A stretch of DNA of 64,000 bases, taken from positions 492,501 through 556,500 of the forward strand of contig JAIGNY010002073.1 in NCBI GenBank assembly GCA_020152595.1, written 5' to 3'. Below the pieces are notes generated by a model. The model saw only the letters and a list, made by a program, of their open reading frames with translations. It had not been told where the DNA came from and searched no databases. Below, piece after piece: positions 61,701-64,000 of this stretch; position 1 is the stretch's first letter, and each line of letters opens with the position of its first letter. The translations under genes were made by a program, and so were the position numbers. The stretch comes from Chiridota heheva (lineage: Eukaryota; Echinodermata; Holothuroidea; Apodida; Chiridotidae).

Positions 61701-62468
61701 TGTATGATAGTGTTCTTTTGCATCAATTGGGTAGTGATATATAGATGATGAGCCGCTTTCAAATTGAGAGGGCGCCTTCCGCTTCCATGGAAAATTTGGC
61801 TTATCAGCCTCAAGGTCTTCTATCTTCTTCAAGGTGCACGCTCAAAAGAGTTCAAATAATCAGCTCTGTCCTTTTTAAGCATCTTCACAACATCGTTAAC
61901 CAAGCTGTTGCCTTTTGCAGCATCCATGTTAGGACTCTGAAGTGCGCGACTGAGATTATCCATCATTTTGAACAAGCTTTCTCCCATGGAGCAACCAAAT
62001 ATGAAGTCAAAGGTCAGCATCATTGCTTGCACGCCATGAATTCTCCCTTTTAATTAAGTTTCTTTCACATACGATAAAGACCACTCCCACAGCTCCATCA
62101 ACTCACTATAGTTATCAATAACTGCAGCTAGGTGTTTGTGTGTGGGGGGGGGGGGGGGGGAGCATTGACATGCTTTTCTTTATTTCACATAAATTACTAT
62201 TTTGCTTTAATGTAAATTGGATTTTCCCAGAAAGGTGGGTAAAACATCCTGAAAAGTGGGGGCCATGGAACACCTTTTTATCATAACGTTTTGTTAATTA
62301 TTAGGGCGGGGAAGGGGGGGATATGGTGCCACCATATTTCACTGACCTTTGTATGTATCTCAAAATTCCCTGTCTTAGTAAAAACACTAGGTTCATCTTC
62401 AACCCCTTGCCTCCGCCTTTGTTCCTTTCTCATCTGGAGCAAATCTTTTGCATCTTTTGTTCCCGCAC
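55603..62468 (-). CDS. GPATCH3: G-patch domain protein, GPATCH3-like (3' part)
   Basis: Three exons join in frame: 62347..62468, 56772..56899 and 55603..55783, about 142 codons to TAA at 55603-55605. The junction of the first two gives FEIHTKGIGRRVMTNMGW then KDGQGLG and, further on, DKRGLGYHGEKL. This is a G-patch: Gly-x-Gly-Arg, Met-Gly-Trp, Gly-x-Gly-Leu-Gly. The C-terminal pattern ITTIYDDP followed by a Pro-Ala-Glu-Ala-Leu-x-Arg segment resembles my memory of vertebrate GPATCH3. G-patch proteins bind nucleic acid or activate DEAH helicases. The N-terminal exons are not in view: the acceptor at 62468 needs an upstream exon, and none is evident up to 64000. Symbol is tentative. Confidence 0.7.
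55784..56771. other. Intron of the GPATCH3-like gene (short)
   Basis: AT-rich, no repeat recognised. Confidence 0.4.
56772..56899 (-). CDS. GPATCH3: GPATCH3-like G-patch exon
   Basis: Encodes GIGRRVMTNMGWKDGQGLG and, after a variable middle, DKRGLG. The acceptor is ATATGTAG. The donor reads GG|GTTGGT, a weak consensus chosen because only it keeps frame with the last exon. Confidence 0.85.
56900..57612. other. Left part of the large GPATCH3-like intron
   Basis: AT-rich, with a short ATAATA patch near 57060. Nothing else seen. Confidence 0.35.
57621..58202. mobile_element. 582-bp hAT-like MITE with exact 8-bp TSD
   Basis: Left end CAGTGGGCATAGCCAGAAG; right end on the minus strand CAGTGTTGTAGCCAGGATT. 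CTACATCA flanks both sides exactly (57613-57620, 58203-58210). The interior contains the reverse-complement AATTTTCG repeat island (57840-57990). No ORF. Confidence 0.8.
58591..60939. mobile_element. Possible hAT-like element carrying a large minisatellite
   Basis: Left CAGGGGCATGTCCAGC and right (minus strand) CAGTGGCGTGTCTAAA match at most positions of a 14-bp TIR. Flanks CATCAATA and CCCCAATA agree at six of eight bases. It would enclose the AATTTTCG-type island at 58790-58990 and the minisatellite at 59415-60850. Boundaries are tentative. Confidence 0.4.
59415..60850. repeat. 42/44-bp minisatellite, about 33 copies
   Basis: Units contain GGTTCATTTGATATGTGTTT, a TCTGTA[CT]GGTT or ACTGTACGGTT centre and ATGCC[AT]CACATGG. 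Lengths alternate between 44 (GATATG form) and 42 (GATGTG form). All three plus-strand frames are open over long stretches because the units lack stops; I do not regard them as genes. Confidence 0.95.
61060..62040 (-). pseudogene. hAT transposase remnant
   Basis: Minus-strand frames in order: 62032-61829 (FDFIFGCSMGESLF, NLSRALQSPNMDAA), 61832-61449 (PNFPWKRKAPSQFE, HYHTLYFMTFDTITQRIKNR) and 61353-61111 (MPATNALSERSFSVLR, YLRSTTSD, MNHLMAMHVHK). The last is the classic C-terminal hAT dimerisation segment. Frames shift between pieces and the N-terminal half is absent, so it is a pseudogene. It lies in the large GPATCH3-like intron. Confidence 0.85.
62347..62468 (-). CDS. GPATCH3: GPATCH3-like internal exon
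   Basis: Encodes KDAKDLLQMRKEQRRRQGVE and FTKTGNFEIHTK, ending in phase 0 at GTCAGT. Acceptor TTTTTTGACAG. The basic stretch precedes the G-patch directly. Confidence 0.8.
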
Positions 62469-63040
62469 CTGTCAAAAAACAACTGAATCATTGAGTCGTT
62501 GGTATTAGAAGGCTTCTAAAATGTAAAAGTAGACATATACAAAAGCTCAGATTATTAGAATAAACACATGCAAATTGCAACCTGAAAATGATCATTTCTA
62601 GTTATTAAACTTTTTTAAGTACATAAGGTGCTTTTGATAAACTTTGAAAATTTGAAATGTGCATTCCTTTTCAGAATTAATTCTTGCCACAGATGAGTAA
62701 TAACCACTTTTACAAACCAAAAGGGGGAAAAATTATATGGCAGTTGCAAATGTAAAGATCCATACATTTATACATGTCAACTGGGAAAACAACACATGCA
62801 ACTATACATGTCAACTGGGAAACAACACATGCAACTATGAGGTTAAAGCCAAAATAACACATGATAGACAATCATGGGAGAACAAGAGATGCATCTGAAA
62901 AATAGTCTGGTGGCAGATGGCCAAAAAATGGGATGTTTTAAACATTTTGGTTACAAGCTTGGAGATGATTTTAATAGCTAGTTTAGGTGTATAAGAGTCT
63001 AAAAAATCCTGTTTCCTAAATATCATGTCCTTGATATGGC
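62469..63040. other. Unassigned, with a 2-copy repeat
   Basis: Around 62768-62838 TACATGTCAACTGGGAAA and ACAACACATGCAACTAT occur twice. A G-run of about 16 lies to the left, near 62145. No further exon of the GPATCH3-like gene was found here. Confidence 0.4.
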
Positions 63041-63480
63041 CGACATTTTTAATTTCAAAATGACCACCATATAGAGGATATTTTCATGAAAATCAAGAGA
63101 TTCTTGACAAGTTTTAAGTAAGACAAAGATAGAAAATAGTGTAAAAATGTTGATCTAACATGAAAACAAGTCTTGACATGAAGCTATAGGAAATCTATTG
63201 CTGGCAGCTATCTTGGATATCAAAATGGCCACCATATTAAGTATATTTTCATGATAATCATATTTCCACAATAACTTTTTTAAGTAAGATGATGGTGGAA
63301 AATAGTGTATGTATATATGATCTGATATGAAATAAAACATCATAAAGCTTGTATCGTTCAGAAAACTTAGTATGGCGGCCATCTTTGATTTCGAAATGGC
63401 CACATACATAAAGAATTTGGTTTCATGGAAGAACAAATATCAAAATGGCCGCCATATTGAGAACATTTTCATGATAATCA
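63040..63480. repeat. Diverged ~100-bp tandem repeat with ATGGCCGCCATATT core
   Basis: Four units share ATCAAAATGGCC[AG]CCATATT and ATTTTCATGATAATCATAT. ORFs across it are not coding. Confidence 0.75.
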
Positions 63481-63489
63481 TATTCTCAC

Positions 63490-63605
63490 ATTAACTTTAA
63501 TCACTCACATCTTATATGAAAGAGGACTTCAAAAGAAAAAAAATGGTGCAGAAAGTGTTCAAAAATCTAATTCCATTAAGAAGATATTCAAGTTTAAAGC
63601 TCTGT
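63490..63605. mobile_element. Partial palindromic MITE arm
   Basis: Matches the left arm of the 53.5-kb element: ATATGAAAGAGGACTTCAAA, AAATGGTGCAGAAAG and AAGATATTCAAGTTTAAAG. It then stops where the satellite begins. Confidence 0.7.
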
Positions 63606-64000
63606 AATCCAACCACATGTCCCACATGGCATTCCTCCCTATGTCACCCATGTCATCCCACCCTATGTCCCCCAAGTCATCCCACCTTATATTCACGCAT
63701 CAGTAGCTTCCCACCTGATGTCCCACCTTGGATCCCACCAGATGTTCCACATGTTCACATCCTATTTTATGTCCCACATGGCATCAAATCCCATGACCCC
63801 AAGGCCTCCTACCCTATGTCCCACCTAGACTCCTACCCTACGTCACACATAGCATCCCAACCTATGTCATTCTCTGTGTTACTTGTGGCATCCCACCCCA
63901 TGTCCTACATGGCATCCCACCCCATGTCCCACATGACATCCCATGTTCCACATGACATCCCATATCCCACATGACATCCCATCCCATCCCATAGCATTCC
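63606..64000. repeat. CCCACATGGCATCC satellite, continuing past the window
   Basis: About 18 units of 19-24 bp such as CATGTCCCACATGACATCC, the same family as in the left half of the window. The plus-strand ORF over it is an artefact. Confidence 0.9.

Overview
This is a 64-kb piece of an intron-rich, AT-rich animal genome. The repeat style (motifs such as GCCTAACGTTAGGCC, many minisatellites, CR1-like LINEs and hAT elements) suggests a marine invertebrate deuterostome, perhaps an echinoderm. The species call is inference. There is no prokaryotic or operon structure, and almost every long ORF outside the exons is a repeat artefact or a decayed transposon.

Two host genes are supported, both on the minus strand and head to tail. 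(1) A complete CDC45 gene, the replication-initiation factor of the CMG helicase. Its 18 coding exons run from the ATG at 46659 down to the stop at 13176. I placed each exon by GT/AG borders, reading-frame continuity and alignment with the remembered human protein. The joined CDS is 1707 bp (568 codons plus stop), against about 566 residues in human. An E2F-type motif lies about 130 bp upstream of the ATG. (2) The 3' part of a G-patch protein gene, most like GPATCH3, with three exons at 62347..62468, 56772..56899 and 55603..55783. Its 5' exons lie further right, probably outside the window.

Layout. 1-5.3 kb: nested LINE debris with two tRNA-derived SINEs and a hAT-like element, several with intact target-site duplications. 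5.3-13.1 kb: a minisatellite-bearing interspersed element, a partial foldback MITE, an AT microsatellite and unassigned sequence. 13.2-46.7 kb: CDC45, whose introns hold most of the repeats (a higher-order minisatellite, a tandem array rich in ATGCAAAT octamers, LINE 3' ends all in one orientation, a hAT element, a 520-bp TIR element and a palindromic MITE). 46.7-55.6 kb: the intergenic region, with a 465-bp AT microsatellite, a 1.9-kb hAT-like element, a second palindromic MITE and two minisatellites. 55.6-62.5 kb: the GPATCH3-like exons, with a broken hAT transposase and a 1.4-kb minisatellite in the large intron. 62.5-64 kb: diverged repeats running into the dispersed CCCACATGCCATCC satellite.

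I see no previously undescribed gene system. The most unusual structures are a near-identical 269-bp copy of an octamer-array unit flanked by a 185-bp direct duplication (19161-19799), the four-unit higher-order repeat at 14.5-15.5 kb, the cluster of hAT-like elements with readable 8-bp duplications, and the uniform sense orientation of the LINE tails in and near CDC45.
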